Shown piece after piece: positions 39,382 through 47,933 of a stretch of 64,000 nucleotides of DNA. The position numbers were made by a program, and so were the translations under genes. How positions within the stretch are numbered: the first letter of the stretch is position 1; each line of letters starts with the position of its first letter. Source of the stretch: G965276675 sp965276675. GTDB taxonomy: Bacteria; Acidobacteriota; Terriglobia; Terriglobales; Acidobacteriaceae. The notes beneath the pieces were generated by a model, which was not told where the DNA came from, did not search any database, and worked only from the letters and a program-made list of their open reading frames with translations. The stretch lies in NCBI GenBank assembly GCA_965276675.1, contig OZ255624.1, positions 4,154,001-4,218,000 on the forward strand. The letters are read 5' to 3'.

Positions 39382-40095
39382 ATGCTGGGCGTCGACGCGG
39401 CCGATATAGCAAATAATCAGACCAAGGGTGCATCGCAGGCTGGCAACCTTGACCAGCCGCCTGTGCCCATGCTGACCTTCGATCCGGCAAACCAGCCGAT
39501 GGCGAATACCTATAAGCTGATGATCGGCTCCATCGTGCCGCGCCCGATTGCCTTTGTCTCTACGGTCGATGGACGTGGCGTGCGGAATCTGGCGCCGTTC
39601 AGCTACTTCACAGCCGTAAGCGCGGATCCGCCAGTCGTACTCTTCTGCCCAGCCTTTCGCCCGCCCGACGAAGCGCGCGGCATCCCCAATACGAAAGACA
39701 CCTTGCGCAACATCGTCGCGACACGAGCATTTGTAATCAACATTGTGTCAGAAGATCTGGCGGAGCGGATGAACCAGTGCGCCGCGCAGGTGCCGCCGGG
39801 CATAGACGAGTTCGAACTCTCCGGCCTGACTCCACTCAACAGTGAAGTGGTAAAGCCCCTGCGTGTGGCCGAGAGCCCCGTCCAAATGGAATGCCGTCTC
39901 AAGCAGATCATCGAAGTCAGCGACAAGCCCGGAGGCGGCAGCGTCGTATTGGGCGAGGTGCTGCGTTTCCATGTGCGTGAAGACCTGATCGACGGCTACA
40001 AGATCAACCCGAGCAAGCTGAAGGCGATCGGCCGCATGGGTGGACCTACCTACGTACGCACACAAGATCGATTCGATCTCGAACGGCCCAAGTAG
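39382..40095 (+). CDS. Flavin reductase-like (FMN-binding split barrel) protein
   Basis: 237 residues. KLMIGSIVPRPIAFVSTVDG, then NLAPFSYFTAVSADPPVVLF, is the FMN-binding signature of the DIM6/NTAB flavin reductase-like family. NKDTLRNIVATRAFVINIVS-type and ECRLKQIIEVSD segments continue the barrel. It lies 91 bases after the dioxygenase gene on the same strand and may be co-transcribed. Its redox partner is unknown; it might supply reduced flavin or act as a hydrolase-like member. An alternative start at 39469 would remove a low-complexity N-terminus. Confidence 0.82.
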   Translation: MLGVDAADIANNQTKGASQAGNLDQPPVPMLTFDPANQPMANTYKLMIGSIVPRPIAFVSTVDGRGVRNLAPFSYFTAVSADPPVVLFCPAFRPPDEARGIPNTKDTLRNIVATRAFVINIVSEDLAERMNQCAAQVPPGIDEFELSGLTPLNSEVVKPLRVAESPVQMECRLKQIIEVSDKPGGGSVVLGEVLRFHVREDLIDGYKINPSKLKAIGRMGGPTYVRTQDRFDLERPK

Positions 40096-40161
40096 CTCCC
40101 CGGGTTCTATCGCAGTTAATCGAGAGTCTCCCTACACTATGTATGGAGCAGGAGAGCGTTC

Positions 40162-40338
40162 GTGGTCTTATTGAATTTTCTGGTGGAGGCCTTCATAGCA
40201 GGCTTCGGCATTACCCAGCCGACGCCCGAGAAGCGCCACCAAGTCACGCTGATTCTAGGCGGCTTCTTTGTCTTTGTGATCCTGTTTGTAATCGGCGTTA
40301 GCCTTTTTTTCTACCTGCAACTGCACAGTGGCCGCTAA
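40162..40338 (+). CDS. Small single-pass membrane protein
   Basis: 58 residues from a GTG at 40162, with GGAG upstream. The N-terminus is LLNFLVEAFIAGFGITQPTP, followed by a basic loop (EKRHQV) and one strong helix (LILGGFFVFVILFVIGVSLF) ending in YLQLHSGR. The hydrophobic profile, ribosome-binding site and clean stop support translation. No family is recognised. It ends two bases before the nested-palindrome element. Confidence 0.6.
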   Translation: MVLLNFLVEAFIAGFGITQPTPEKRHQVTLILGGFFVFVILFVIGVSLFFYLQLHSGR

Positions 40339-40340
40339 AA

Positions 40341-40448
40341 CATTTCTCCTGTAGATATAGTCCGGCGGCCAATAGGTGGGTGTGGCCTTTCCTTGAAGAA
40401 AGGCCACGTTGAGAGCAACTCGGCGCTTACATAGCAACAGGAGAAATG
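40341..40448. repeat. Nested inverted-repeat element, copy 1
   Basis: Outer arms CATTTCTCCTGT (40341-40352) and ACAGGAGAAATG (40437-40448) are perfect reverse complements. Inside lies the hairpin GTGGCCTTTC-CTTGAA-GAAAGGCCAC at 40382-40407. The same plan and inner core (CCTTTCCTYGAAGAAAGG) occur at 53909-54020. Confidence 0.75.
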
Positions 40449-40460
40449 CTTTAATCTTGC

Positions 40461-40880
40461 TTACGCAAAGACCAGAGTAGCCGCACCGGCAGTGATGAGC
40501 AGCCCACCAATCAGCTTGGGTGCGGTCAGGCTCTCTCCCAGAAAGAGCGCCGCAAAGACAATCACCAGCACCACGCTAAGTTTATCCACCGGCGCTACTC
40601 CAGAGGCCGGCCCCAGCTGCAAAGCTCGGAAGTAGCACAGCCAGGAGAGCCCGGTTGCGAATCCAGAGAGCACGAGGAAAAGCCACGAGCGCCCGGAGAT
40701 TTGAGTGATCGCTCCGTGCTTGCCAAGTGAGATCGCGATTGCCCAGGTGAAGACCAGAATCACGCTGGTGCGAATGGCGGTCGCGAGGTTCGAATCAATG
40801 CCAGCAATGCCAATCTTGGCAAGGATGGCAGTAGCCGCCGCGAAGAGCGCCGAAAGCAAAGCCCAAAATACCCAAGTCAT
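40461..40880 (-). CDS. EamA-family small transporter (EmrE-like length)
   Basis: 139 residues with five hydrophobic segments. It starts MTWVFWALLSALFAAATAIL and contains IAGIDSNLATAIRTSVILVF, LSWLCYFRALQLGPASGVAP and FAALFLGESLTAPKLIGGLL, all EamA hallmarks. It is a half-size EamA protein, so probably a dimer, as in the DMT superfamily. The substrate is unknown. It is followed closely by the nested-palindrome element. Confidence 0.85.
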   Translation of the reverse strand: MTWVFWALLSALFAAATAILAKIGIAGIDSNLATAIRTSVILVFTWAIAISLGKHGAITQISGRSWLFLVLSGFATGLSWLCYFRALQLGPASGVAPVDKLSVVLVIVFAALFLGESLTAPKLIGGLLITAGAATLVFA

Positions 40881-41008
40881 GGCTTCAGGATAGCCGCTAG
40901 CAGCTTGGTTCTTGCTGAATGCGCGCCGGCAGCCCCCGGCTAAAGGTGATTCAAGGTCATTGATCCCGCGCCCTCAACCGCCCGCGGGTACGATGAGAAC
41001 AGTTAGCC

Positions 41009-42202
41009 ATGACAGTTTCTCTCCCCAGCACAAAGGAAGATAGCAGCACGGTTTCTAGGTACATTCGGCGTGCACAGTGGGCAGTGTGCGCTTTTTTCCT
41101 GGCGAATGGCGCTACCGTCGGCTCGTGGGTGCCCCACGTTCCGGATCGCGCTCGCGAACTGCACCTGAACACGGCGCAACTGGGCGTCGTCATGCTCGCG
41201 AGCGGGTTAGGTGCGGTGCTTGCCATGCCCTTCGCCGGATGGCTCACCTCCCGCTTCGGCAGCCGGGCAGTCAGCTTAACGGCAGGCTGCTGCTTTCCGC
41301 TCGCGCTGGTAGCAGTGGTCCTCGCTCCGACAGCCGTTTTGATGGCGGCCGCCTTCCTCTGTTTCGGGCTGACTGGAGCCACGATGGACGTGGCCATGAA
41401 CTCCCAGGGCATTGCGGTTGAAGCGCAGCTCCGCCGGCGTACCATCTCGCTCTTCCATGCCATGTGGAGCATCGGCGCCTTTGCCGGATCGGCGGTGACC
41501 AGCGCATTACTGGCGCACCATGTGCGGCCAGGATGGACGGTTGCAGGGATGGCGGCAGTCGTGATCGCCACTCTACTCATCAGCACCCGTCTGATGCTTT
41601 CGCGGCGCGAAGAAGGAGTACAGGAGCGTGCGCACGCTCTTCGACCGCAAGGGAAATTACTGCTGCTCGGCCTGCTTGTCTTTGCCGCCATGGTCTCTGA
41701 AGGCTCGATCGCCGACTGGAGCGCCATCTATCTCCGCGTAGCGCGCGGCTTGGGCGAAGGCGTGGTGGGCTATGGATACGCGGCCTTTGCGGCCGCAATG
41801 GTGGTGGGCCGCTTCACCGGAGACCGTGTGGTTGCGCGCGTCGGCGAGATGCGGGCGCTCGCCTTTGGCGGCCTGACCGCGGCCGGAGGACTGCTGCTCG
41901 TCCTCACTCTCCACGGGCTTCCCGCTGCGCTGCTGGGCTTCGCGCTGGTAGGCGTCGGGCTGGCAAATGCCTCTCCCGTGCTCTACCGAACGGCGGGCCA
42001 AGTGCCGGGTGTCGCTCCAGGCGCGGGTATTGCAACAGCAGTGGGTCTGGGCTATGCGGGACTGCTGGCTGGGCCACCGGTCCTTGGATTTCTTGGAAAG
42101 CAGGATGGTGTCAGCCGCATCTTTGTGGCCGTCATCGTGATGTGTTGCGCGCTCTCGGCCGGGTCTCCACTGGTACGTAGCGTTCGGCCGCGCAGTGCGT
42201 GA
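41009..42202 (+). CDS. MFS transporter (YbjJ-like)
   Basis: 397 residues with twelve predicted helices. ANGATVGSWVPHVPDRAREL, then LNTAQLGVVMLASGLGAVLA, and GWLTSRFGSRAV (the loop 2-3 MFS motif) define the fold. TMDVAMNSQGIAVEAQLRRR fits the YbjJ/inner-membrane MFS subgroup, whose substrates are unknown. The stop is 13 bases from the convergent stop of the next MFS gene. It is divergent from the EamA gene. Confidence 0.85.
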   Translation: MTVSLPSTKEDSSTVSRYIRRAQWAVCAFFLANGATVGSWVPHVPDRARELHLNTAQLGVVMLASGLGAVLAMPFAGWLTSRFGSRAVSLTAGCCFPLALVAVVLAPTAVLMAAAFLCFGLTGATMDVAMNSQGIAVEAQLRRRTISLFHAMWSIGAFAGSAVTSALLAHHVRPGWTVAGMAAVVIATLLISTRLMLSRREEGVQERAHALRPQGKLLLLGLLVFAAMVSEGSIADWSAIYLRVARGLGEGVVGYGYAAFAAAMVVGRFTGDRVVARVGEMRALAFGGLTAAGGLLLVLTLHGLPAALLGFALVGVGLANASPVLYRTAGQVPGVAPGAGIATAVGLGYAGLLAGPPVLGFLGKQDGVSRIFVAVIVMCCALSAGSPLVRSVRPRSA

Positions 42203-42215
42203 CAGTTTTGCCGAG

Positions 42216-43448
42216 CTACGGTTCCGCCCCGAGTTCCGTCCCGCGCGACTCACGGCCGAACGCAGTCACAATCGCCAGAAAAACAGCAACGATTAGCACC
42301 GTGCCTGCCAGCACACGGCCGTAGCTGCCGATATGCTCTGCAACCTTGGACTGGATCACGATATTGCGCGATGTGATGAGATTGCCGAGCTGGTACGCCA
42401 CGCCGGGAAAGGTGGCGCGCACCGGACCAGGCGAGAGCTCGCTTAGATAGGCTGGGACCACACCCCAGGCGCCCTGGACCATAAACTGCATCAGAAACGC
42501 TCCCGCGCCAAGCGCCACCGCAGAGTGCGACAGAGCATACAGCGGAATAACGGGAATTGAGAGCAGCGCCGCCGTGATAATAGCGCGCTTGCGTCCCCAT
42601 TTTTCGGAGAGCGTGCCGAAGAGAATCCCTCCACACAGCGCACCCAGATTGAGCACAATGCCGAGCGTGCCCGTAAGGTGGGCATCGAAATGATGATCTT
42701 TCTGGAGAAAGGTCGGGTAGAGATCCTGCGTGCCATGACTGAATGCGTTGAAGCCGGCCATGAGTAGCACGAGAAAGAAGAAGGTCGGCAGATAGCGACG
42801 AATGCCTTGCCAGAGACCCGGGGCGGAGTCCCCATCGCCCGCGGCTCTGCGGGTTTCGCGCCACGTCGGCGACTCCTCTACCTTCAGCGCAATATAGCCA
42901 GAGACGAGCGCCGGGGCAGCCCCGACGATGAACATGCCGCGCCAGCCAATGGCGTGAAAGCACAAGGCGAAGGTCGCCGAGGCGAGTAGGTACCCCACCG
43001 CATAGCCCTCCTGCAACAGGCCCGAGAAGAACCCACGCCCTTCTTTTGGGAGAGTTTCAAAGGCAAGCGCCGCACCGACGCCCCACTCGCCGCCCATCGC
43101 GATCCCAAAGAGTGCGCGCAACACAAACAAGGCGTTGAGCGACGGCACGAAAGCACACGCGAGCTCGAGCGCGGAGAAGCAAAGAATGTTGACGATGAGG
43201 GTTGGACGGCGTCCAAAGCGGTCGGCCATCAACCCAAAGAGAATTGCTCCGGCCGGGCGAAAGGCCAGCGTGAGGAAGAGAGCCTCCGTGACCTTGCTGG
43301 CGACCGTGTGAAAATCCGCCGCGATCGCCGAGACGCAGAAGACGAGGATAAAGTAGTCGAATGCATCCAGCGTCCAGCCCAGAAAGCATGCGGCAAAGGC
43401 ATGGCGCTGCTGTGGCGTGAGTTGCTGGAAACGACTGAGAAGAGCCAT
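42216..43448 (-). CDS. MFS metabolite:proton symporter
   Basis: 410 residues from the ATG at 43448. AACFLGWTLDAFDYFILVFC is the typical helix 1 of metabolite:H+ symporters (ShiA, NanT, JEN-like). GLMADRFGRRPTLIVN is the loop 2-3 signature, and GIAMGGEWGVGAALAFETLP is also family-specific. The substrate is a carboxylate or sialate-like anion, not resolved by sequence. A MarR regulator gene is divergent with a gap of about 185 bases, so it may control this gene. Confidence 0.87.
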   Translation of the reverse strand: MALLSRFQQLTPQQRHAFAACFLGWTLDAFDYFILVFCVSAIAADFHTVASKVTEALFLTLAFRPAGAILFGLMADRFGRRPTLIVNILCFSALELACAFVPSLNALFVLRALFGIAMGGEWGVGAALAFETLPKEGRGFFSGLLQEGYAVGYLLASATFALCFHAIGWRGMFIVGAAPALVSGYIALKVEESPTWRETRRAAGDGDSAPGLWQGIRRYLPTFFFLVLLMAGFNAFSHGTQDLYPTFLQKDHHFDAHLTGTLGIVLNLGALCGGILFGTLSEKWGRKRAIITAALLSIPVIPLYALSHSAVALGAGAFLMQFMVQGAWGVVPAYLSELSPGPVRATFPGVAYQLGNLITSRNIVIQSKVAEHIGSYGRVLAGTVLIVAVFLAIVTAFGRESRGTELGAEP

Positions 43449-43633
43449 CGGTTCGGGCCAGCATAGCAGGATCAGAAGGAAGCTTCCTTTCAACACTCCC
43501 TTTCCACCCGAGAGACTTTTCCCCGGCAGAGGCTTACTATGCTTTCCATGCAGGGTCTGGCAAGCGCCTCCTCAGCGGAGTAATTAGAAACTCTGCCGCG
43601 TGCGCATGTGGATAGCTAATCGAGGAGGCTGAC

Positions 43634-44170
43634 GTGGGCCGTACGCTGAGAGAAGAGATCAAGCAATCCGTGCCCTTCGCCAGCATCCAGGAAGAAGCGC
43701 TGCTCAACCTGGTGCGTACCACAGACTACCTGCAACGTGAGCTTCAGCAAGCCCTGAAGCCGCAAGGGCTGACGACAACCCAATACAACACACTCCGCAT
43801 CCTTCGCGGAGCTGGTCCGGAGGGACTGACCTGTTCCGAATTGGGAAGCCGGTTGGTGAGCAGGGATCCCGACATCACCCGTTTGCTGGATCGCATGGCC
43901 AAGCAGAAGTTGGTGCGCCGCCGAAGAGACGCTAGGGATCGACGAGTTGTGCTGACGGAGATCACAGCAGAAGGCTTGGCCCAGCTTGAGTTCATCACTC
44001 CAGCTCTCGACGACCGCATCCGCGGCACCCTGGGGCACATGCACGCCGAACGACTGAAACAGTTAATCGGTTTACTGGAGGAAGCGCGTGAAACGGACGC
44101 CTCAGCTGTCCCTGATGACGCCTCTCAGGATGACTTCGCTTGCAGGCCTACACGCGTGGATCGCACGTAG
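43634..44170 (+). CDS. MarR-family transcription regulator
   Basis: 178 residues from a GTG (GAGGAGG six bases upstream). It has QEEALLNLVRTTDYLQRELQ, LTTTQYNTLRILRGAGPEGL, and the winged helix ELGSRLVSRDPDITRLLDRM, then RRRRDARDRRVVLTEITAEG. This matches the MarR dimer fold. A disordered tail of about 30 residues follows the dimer helix. Position suggests it governs the divergent MFS gene. The ligand is unknown. Confidence 0.88.
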   Translation: MGRTLREEIKQSVPFASIQEEALLNLVRTTDYLQRELQQALKPQGLTTTQYNTLRILRGAGPEGLTCSELGSRLVSRDPDITRLLDRMAKQKLVRRRRDARDRRVVLTEITAEGLAQLEFITPALDDRIRGTLGHMHAERLKQLIGLLEEARETDASAVPDDASQDDFACRPTRVDRT

Positions 44171-44275
44171 TCTTTCAGAACATCTCTGCTGCGTGCGCGG
44201 ACCGCTGCCTCATGCAACCGCTCGGCTTCAGACGGCAGATTAGCTGGCTGCTGCAAAGGCCTGCAGCAACGGAAA

Positions 44276-45076
44276 TCATTTGACGGGTGCAGTTGTATGG
44301 TTGGCAGTCCCATTGGGATTTGCGCCATCGGCGCTCGCTGCCCCCTCTGCATACTTTTTATGAAGCTGATGATGCAAGCAGTAAAGAGCAAGTTCAAGAC
44401 GATCCGATACGCCCAGCTTATCGTAAACCTTGCGCAGATAGTTCTTGATGACCTGCTCGGTGGTACCCAGTTGGTAGGCGATCTCCTTGTTGCGCTTGCC
44501 CTGGGTGATGCAGGTGATGATCGCCATCTCCTTGGGCGAGAGCCGCGGCTGGGTCTTGGGGCTGGTCAGCGCCGTTGCCTGGGAACGATAGGCTTCGATG
44601 ACCCAGTTAACTGACTGGTTGTCAATCCATGTCTCACCGGCCGCGATCTTGCGCACACACTTGACTAGCAGGTCGGGCGAGATCGACCGAGGAATAATGC
44701 CGCGGACTCCACGCCGGTAGAGCTCGACGGTATTGGATTCGTCGGCAGCAAGCGCCTGGATGATGATCTTGACCTGCGGACTGCGGCGCACGATGGCCGG
44801 AATGGCGTCGGTAGTTCCGGAAACCAGACTGCCCTCGAGGATCACGATATCCGTCGGAAAGCGCTGGATAGCCGCATCTAGATTACTCAGGGTATCCACT
44901 TGCGCGACCACACGAATGTCGTCTTCAAGAGCAAAAATCTTACGCATGCCAACGCGATAGATGGCTTGAGAGTCAGCCAAGATGATGCGAACGAGATTAG
45001 TCTCGGCCCCTCCCTCGTTCGCGGTGGGGTCGTCGGAGATCGTTTCTTCCATAAATTCAGGCTTAGCAGCGCACAT
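44276..45076 (-). CDS. NarL-type response regulator with atypical receiver
   Basis: 266 residues. A receiver domain occupies about residues 28-145 (RIILADSQAIYRVGMRKIFA) and a LuxR helix-turn-helix about 180-240 (LSPKEMAIITCITQGKRNKE, then IKNYLRKVYDKLGVSDRLEL). The phosphoacceptor position reads DIVILEGSL, i.e. Glu81 instead of Asp. The second acidic-pocket residue is Ser36, and the conserved Lys of the last loop is Arg (RGIIPR). Phosphorylation is therefore unlikely, and the protein may be constitutively active or controlled otherwise. It lies six bases downstream of the PilZ gene. Confidence 0.87.
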   Translation of the reverse strand: MCAAKPEFMEETISDDPTANEGGAETNLVRIILADSQAIYRVGMRKIFALEDDIRVVAQVDTLSNLDAAIQRFPTDIVILEGSLVSGTTDAIPAIVRRSPQVKIIIQALAADESNTVELYRRGVRGIIPRSISPDLLVKCVRKIAAGETWIDNQSVNWVIEAYRSQATALTSPKTQPRLSPKEMAIITCITQGKRNKEIAYQLGTTEQVIKNYLRKVYDKLGVSDRLELALYCLHHQLHKKYAEGAASADGANPNGTANHTTAPVK

Positions 45077-45082
45077 AATGGT

Positions 45083-45424
45083 TTATTGGCTGAAATAGTA
45101 TTCGTCAATCACTGCTGCGGCCCGCATGCCTTCCGCGCCTGGTGTGCAGCGTACCACACGACCGGCACAGTGAACCACAACATCTGTAGGAGTACCCATC
45201 GCCTCGGCGGGCATCTTCATCGTGAACCGGACGGGGGTCTGGACTTCGAGCGGCCGATTGAGAGTGAACGCTACGCCGGTTGCTGAGATATTCTCTGTCA
45301 TAGCTGCCACTTCGCCGGCCGCGGTAAAGAGGCGCAGCGGAATACGCAGCGGAAAACGGACGGCGTTTCGCAACTCAGCGCGAGGCGAGTCGTCATTGCT
45401 CGGAACTGAGAGCCCGGGAGTCAT
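45083..45424 (-). CDS. PilZ-domain protein
   Basis: 113 residues. The c-di-GMP motif RxxxR is present as RNAVR (in AELRNAVRFPLRIPLRLF), and about 25 residues later [D/N]xSxxG is present as NISATG (in TENISATGVAF). Both binding motifs are intact, so c-di-GMP binding is likely. The domain is free-standing, with no other output. It is the first gene of a two-gene operon with the atypical response regulator. A link between c-di-GMP and that regulator's control is an inference. Confidence 0.87.
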   Translation of the reverse strand: MTPGLSVPSNDDSPRAELRNAVRFPLRIPLRLFTAAGEVAAMTENISATGVAFTLNRPLEVQTPVRFTMKMPAEAMGTPTDVVVHCAGRVVRCTPGAEGMRAAAVIDEYYFSQ

Positions 45425-45705
45425 GGATGCAGACTACCGGCAATAGAAGTGTAGTTCCATCCCACGAAGAGACTACCCTTTCCGACCAAGGGCCAATTAC
45501 TAAAGTGCAGAAAACAAGGAACTAAGCACGGTACTGGCCATGACCGTAGAACGCCGTCTGGTGAGGTACGGATTACCAGCGTAATCGGATTTGCGTATAT
45601 ACGGATAAATTCCACAAAAGTTGTAGATAGCAGTAGATTTCGCAATTTTCTTGGGCTAAGGTCATTTTGCGCGATAAAGCGCCATACAAATCTCTCGAGG
45701 CCCCT

Positions 45706-46428
45706 ATGTCTCTAAAAACATTGTCGTTTGCCGTTGTTGCCACTGTCCTTGCCGCTGCTTCAGTCACCTCCCAAGCCAAAGAAATTGATCATTCCGTTAC
45801 TCCTCAGCCGGTAAAGGCTTCATACATCTCTGAAGCGCCAGTGCGCATCTCGCCCACCTCCAGCCAAGTGACGGCTTGGATTACTGCTCCCCGGCCCACC
45901 TCCAGCCAAGTGACGGCTTGGATCACTGCTCCCCGGCCCACCTCCAGCCAAGTGACGGCTTGGATCACTGCTCCCCGGCCCACCTCCAGCCAAGTGACGG
46001 CTTGGATCACTGCTCCCCGGCCCACCTCCAGCCAAGTGACGGCTTGGATCACTGCTCCCCGGCCCACCTCCAGCCAGGTGACGGCTTGGATCACTGCTCC
46101 CCGGCCCACCTCCAGCCAGGTGACGGCCTGGATCACTGCTCCCCGGCCCACCTCCAGCCAGGTGACGGCTTGGATCACTGCTCCCCGGCCCACCTCCAGC
46201 CAGGTGACGGCTTGGATCACTGCTCCCCGGCCCACCTCCAGCCAAGTGACGGCTTGGATCACTGCTCCCCGGCCCACCTCCAGCCAGGTGACGGCTTGGA
46301 TCACTGCTCCCCGGCCCACCTCCAGCCAGGTGACGGCCTGGATCACTGCTCCCCGGCCCACCTCCAGCCAAGTGACGGCTTGGATCACTGCTCCCCGGCC
46401 CACCTCCAGCCAGGTGACGGTCTCCTAG
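45706..46428 (+). CDS. Secreted 14-residue tandem-repeat protein
   Basis: 240 residues from the ATG at 45706. A signal peptide (LSFAVVATVLAAASVTSQA) and a short spacer precede 13 perfect copies of PTSSQVTAWITAPR and a partial copy PTSSQVTVS. The spaced V/T/W/I pattern suggests a short beta-strand per repeat with Pro-rich turns, as in a fibrous or adhesive surface protein. The DNA copies are nearly identical, so the array is young or homogenised. Repeat number is probably variable between strains. No sortase or anchor motif is seen. Confidence 0.75.
   Translation: MSLKTLSFAVVATVLAAASVTSQAKEIDHSVTPQPVKASYISEAPVRISPTSSQVTAWITAPRPTSSQVTAWITAPRPTSSQVTAWITAPRPTSSQVTAWITAPRPTSSQVTAWITAPRPTSSQVTAWITAPRPTSSQVTAWITAPRPTSSQVTAWITAPRPTSSQVTAWITAPRPTSSQVTAWITAPRPTSSQVTAWITAPRPTSSQVTAWITAPRPTSSQVTAWITAPRPTSSQVTVS
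45853..46425 (+). repeat. 42-bp tandem repeat array (13.6 copies)
   Basis: Unit of 42 bp, 13 complete and one partial copy. Sequence differences are almost only A/G or T/C changes at a few third-codon positions (CAA/CAG, GCT/GCC). Because 42 is divisible by three, several frames on both strands stay open. There are no unique spacers, so it is not a CRISPR array. Confidence 0.92.
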
Positions 46429-46537
46429 TTCCGGCAGAGGAAGAGAATTACTTAGGATTAGATTGCTGATACCAGATCACGGTCGGTTTGAAAAATCGCA
46501 GTGGTTCTGATGTATGCTTCACCTCTAGGGGTCAAGG

Positions 46538-47326
46538 ATGCATCTGTCGGGGATCGACGATGTGTTATCGGCATGTAGCCTTGTGGGGCAATTGCTCCTC
46601 ATCTTAGTTCTCTTTGCCCGGAAGTTGGTTCCTAAATTCCCATTCTTCACAGCAAGCTTTATTTACTCTTTAATCGGTGACCCGCTTCTATTCTGGGTAC
46701 TCGATCACGAGTCGCGAACAATCTATTTCAAAAGCTACTTCGCCGTGATCGTCTTGGACTACTTGTTGCAGTTATTCATCTTGGTCGAGATCACGTTGAA
46801 TGTTGTTTTGCGTGTCCGGCGATCTTTACCGAAAGGCGCACTGGTCGTCTTCTTTTGTGTTCTATGCGCGGGCGCGATCGGAGCTTATTTTCTAGCACCA
46901 GTGCAAGCTGGCGCGGAGGCAACAGGGACATTACTCAAAGTCAGTTCGGTCTTCGCTCTGCTGAGAGTCGGTCTCTTCGTGGCTATCGCTGGGTTTGCAC
47001 AAGCATTGGGGATCAACTGGCGGAGTCATGTACTTCAAATTGCAAGTGGCTTGGCCTTTTACTCGACGATCAGCTTAGGCCTTCAGCTTTCGTTGGCTCA
47101 TCTCTCGGCCAGTGGTGGACCTAAAGCGTTCCCGAATGCGTTTCATGCGCTCGACCAAGCCCAAGTTTTGGTGCTCTTAGTCACCATTGGCTATTGGATT
47201 TGGGCGTTTTCCCGAAATGAAGCGCCGCGTAAAGAATTTACTCCCCAAATGCAGCAGGTTCTGGTAACAATAGCAGGAACAGCTAGACGTACCCGCTTGG
47301 CGGTTACTCGGAGCACTGAAAAATGA
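46538..47326 (+). CDS. Integral membrane protein of unknown function
   Basis: 262 residues with seven likely helices (VGQLLLILVLFARKLV, FFTASFIYSLIGDPLLFWVL, AVIVLDYLLQLFILVEITL, GALVVFFCVLCAGAIGAYFL and others). The pattern resembles seven-helix membrane sensors, but no family is recognised. The last helix is followed by a basic cytoplasmic tail (RRTRLAVTRSTEK). Its stop overlaps the next start by four bases (ATGA), so the two genes form an operon. Base composition is lower in GC than in surrounding genes, hinting at transfer. Confidence 0.72.
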   Translation: MHLSGIDDVLSACSLVGQLLLILVLFARKLVPKFPFFTASFIYSLIGDPLLFWVLDHESRTIYFKSYFAVIVLDYLLQLFILVEITLNVVLRVRRSLPKGALVVFFCVLCAGAIGAYFLAPVQAGAEATGTLLKVSSVFALLRVGLFVAIAGFAQALGINWRSHVLQIASGLAFYSTISLGLQLSLAHLSASGGPKAFPNAFHALDQAQVLVLLVTIGYWIWAFSRNEAPRKEFTPQMQQVLVTIAGTARRTRLAVTRSTEK

Positions 47327-47844
47327 TTCTGCCTTTGATTCAAATCCTCGTGACGGTGGCGCTGCTAGCGTATGCCGTCATCTGGCGACGCCAGCAGGTA
47401 AAACGCCGCGGACGCAGCTGGGACGAGATCGTCTCTGCCTTGCGCGCCAACGATTGGGGTTTCGACCAGGTCGCCGAAGGTTCTCCCTTTAGAGGTGAGA
47501 TTAAGGCGACACCTCAGGATATCTGGAGCCGGATCGATGGGGCTCGCGGACTCTGGGCGATGTACACCAACGCTCCCCTGTTTGTGCAACTCGCCGACTA
47601 TGCGGCAGAGCATGGAAACGACCCGGACGAGGCACTGCTTGAAAGTTTGCGGAGTGACGCTTTTCAGATCCGGTTGTGCGTGCTTCTCGCTCTCGGCAAG
47701 TATGCGATGTCCCGCTCCACTGTGGGCGCATCCATCAATGCTCACCGTGCTGCCACCCACTATGGCGAGATGATCGCCCGGCTGACCAACCTCTTTCAGG
47801 AGCATGCTGGCCAACTGGTTCCCCAATACCTCGCAGCTATGTAA
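47323..47844 (+). CDS. Membrane-anchored helical protein of unknown function
   Basis: 173 residues. An N-terminal helix (LIQILVTVALLAYAVIW) anchors a cytoplasmic part starting RRQQVKRRGRSWDEIVSALR. The soluble region is all-alpha (DEALLESLRSDAFQIRLCVL, YGEMIARLTNLFQEHAGQLV). No domain is recognised. It is translationally coupled to the membrane protein upstream and followed by a terminator. Confidence 0.7.
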   Translation: MILPLIQILVTVALLAYAVIWRRQQVKRRGRSWDEIVSALRANDWGFDQVAEGSPFRGEIKATPQDIWSRIDGARGLWAMYTNAPLFVQLADYAAEHGNDPDEALLESLRSDAFQIRLCVLLALGKYAMSRSTVGASINAHRAATHYGEMIARLTNLFQEHAGQLVPQYLAAM

Positions 47845-47871
47845 CCTGTATCCGAAGAAACTGCTCTCAAG

Positions 47872-47896
47872 AAGGCCCGCCAAACGGCGGGTCTTT
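47872..47896 (+). terminator. Rho-independent terminator
   Basis: Stem AGGCCCGCC/GGCGGGTCT with loop AAAC and a following T run, 28 bases after the stop at 47844. Confidence 0.75.
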
Positions 47897-47933
47897 GCTT
47901 TATCCCAGAACGCATCGTATCTGCAATCAAGTG

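Noticed and set aside
45804..46403. Long reverse-strand frame with repeats GRGAVIQAVTWLEV, and a second plus-strand frame
   Set aside because: They are open only because the 42-bp unit is divisible by three. They lack a signal peptide, a ribosome-binding site and a natural end.
45853..46425. Possible CRISPR array
   Set aside because: The repeats are directly adjacent, with no unique spacers and no cas genes, and they code for a secreted repeat protein.
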